A DNA stretch of 64,000 nt from Schumannella luteola (GTDB lineage Bacteria; Actinomycetota; Actinomycetes; Actinomycetales; Microbacteriaceae): assembly GCF_013408685.1 (NCBI RefSeq), contig NZ_JACBZY010000001.1, forward strand, positions 744,001 through 808,000, written 5' to 3'. The notes below the pieces were generated by a model, which did no database searches, was not told the DNA's origin, and saw only the letters and a program-made list of their open reading frames with translations. Below, piece after piece: positions 63,688-64,000 of this stretch (position 1 is the stretch's first letter; each line of letters begins with the position of its first letter). Position numbers and translations under genes: made by a program.

Positions 63688-64000
63688 ATGCTCCGACGAC
63701 TCTCCCCCGCGCCTGCTGGGCGCCGCGGCCAGCGAGCCCGCGCTCTGCGCCCGACCACCTCGAGCCGCCGCCCGCTGGCCCTGCTCGGCGCCGTCGCGCT
63801 CGCGCTCGCGACGATCGCCCTGCCCTCCGCGGCCCTCGCCGACGACCTCGACCAGAACCTGTCGAGCGACGAGCCCATCGCCGATGACACCCGCGCGATC
63901 GAGAGCGGGCACGTCGACATCGGTCCGCGCTACGTCGACGGCGAGTGGACCGTGATGATCCACGACGACACCGCCCGCACGGACCCCTCGACCCCGAGCG
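63688..64000 (+). CDS. Secreted wall-repeat protein, C-terminal part beyond window
   Basis: The visible 104 codons begin MLRRLSPAPAGRRGQR, with a signal peptide (PLALLGAVALALATIALPSAALA), then an acidic stretch and the wall-repeat opening IESGHVDIGPRYVDGEWTVMI. This matches the first module of the neighbouring anchored-repeat proteins. It starts 14 bp after the binding protein stop, so it is in the same operon. It runs off the right edge and its full length is unknown. Confidence 0.85.
   Translation, partial: MLRRLSPAPAGRRGQRARALRPTTSSRRPLALLGAVALALATIALPSAALADDLDQNLSSDEPIADDTRAIESGHVDIGPRYVDGEWTVMIHDDTARTDPSTPS

Overview
The window is high-GC actinobacterial chromosome spanning the replication origin. 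Gene content and order are oriC, dnaA, dnaN, gnd, recF, dciA, gyrB, gyrA, a DUF3566 gene and tRNA-Ile/tRNA-Ala on one side, and rpmH, rnpA, yidD, yidC, jag, rsmG, parA and parB on the other. Together with strong G/C third-position bias, a DUF6049 gene between murJ and the CCA enzyme, and anchored wall-repeat proteins, this suggests Microbacteriaceae or a close relative (inference; no 16S gene is present). The window is printed in reverse of the usual convention: dnaA, dnaN, recF and gyrBA lie on the minus strand. Genes on each side of about 23.8 kb mostly point away from the origin.

Layout. (1) 1-11.1 kb: part of a type VII-secretion-like locus. A minus-strand operon carries a membrane Ser/Thr kinase, a 2054-aa membrane-anchored Ig/FN3 protein and a MoxR ATPase cut by the window edge. 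Divergently transcribed are a YbaB-like protein, an EspC/WXG-like small protein, a polymorphic toxin with a C-terminal Ntox15 HxxD nuclease-like domain, and a GAD-like/DUF1851 immunity candidate. (2) 11.1-14.0 kb: a DUF3800 gene with a perfect 12-bp hairpin just before its ribosome-binding site, in visibly lower-GC DNA, then a nitronate monooxygenase and a DUF805 gene. (3) 14.1-33 kb: the origin core, with paired DnaA boxes in oriC, boxes in the dnaA/rpmH gap, and three perfect parS sites plus a variant. The parS after jag is the centre of a 36-bp perfect palindrome placed like a terminator. (4) 33-42.4 kb: Ddl-like ligase, aminotransferase, trxA/trxB, murJ, DUF6049 and CCA tRNA nucleotidyltransferase. 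(5) 42.5-46.1 kb: rpsF-ssb-rpsR-rplI, a gap with a DnaA-box cluster, and dnaB. (6) 46-54 kb: accessory metabolic and regulatory genes (GlxA-type regulator, GAPDH, TetR, quinone oxidoreductase), a tandem 52-bp palindromic repeat, two tandem paralogous membrane proteins of unknown function, and a GH46 chitosanase interrupted by an in-frame TAG. (7) 54-64 kb: an MMPL transporter, then an anchored-repeat metal ABC uptake locus. That locus has a small wall-repeat protein, a 1477-aa multi-module surface protein, a ZnuA-like binding lipoprotein with a wall-repeat domain inside it, and a further wall-repeat protein cut by the right edge. Zur-like operator candidates lie in its divergent promoter region.

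Several genes (YbaB-like, CCA, GlxA-like, GNAT, DUF805) have a TANNNT -10 motif 6-7 nt before the start codon, which suggests leaderless transcripts. No CRISPR array, insertion sequence or prophage was seen.
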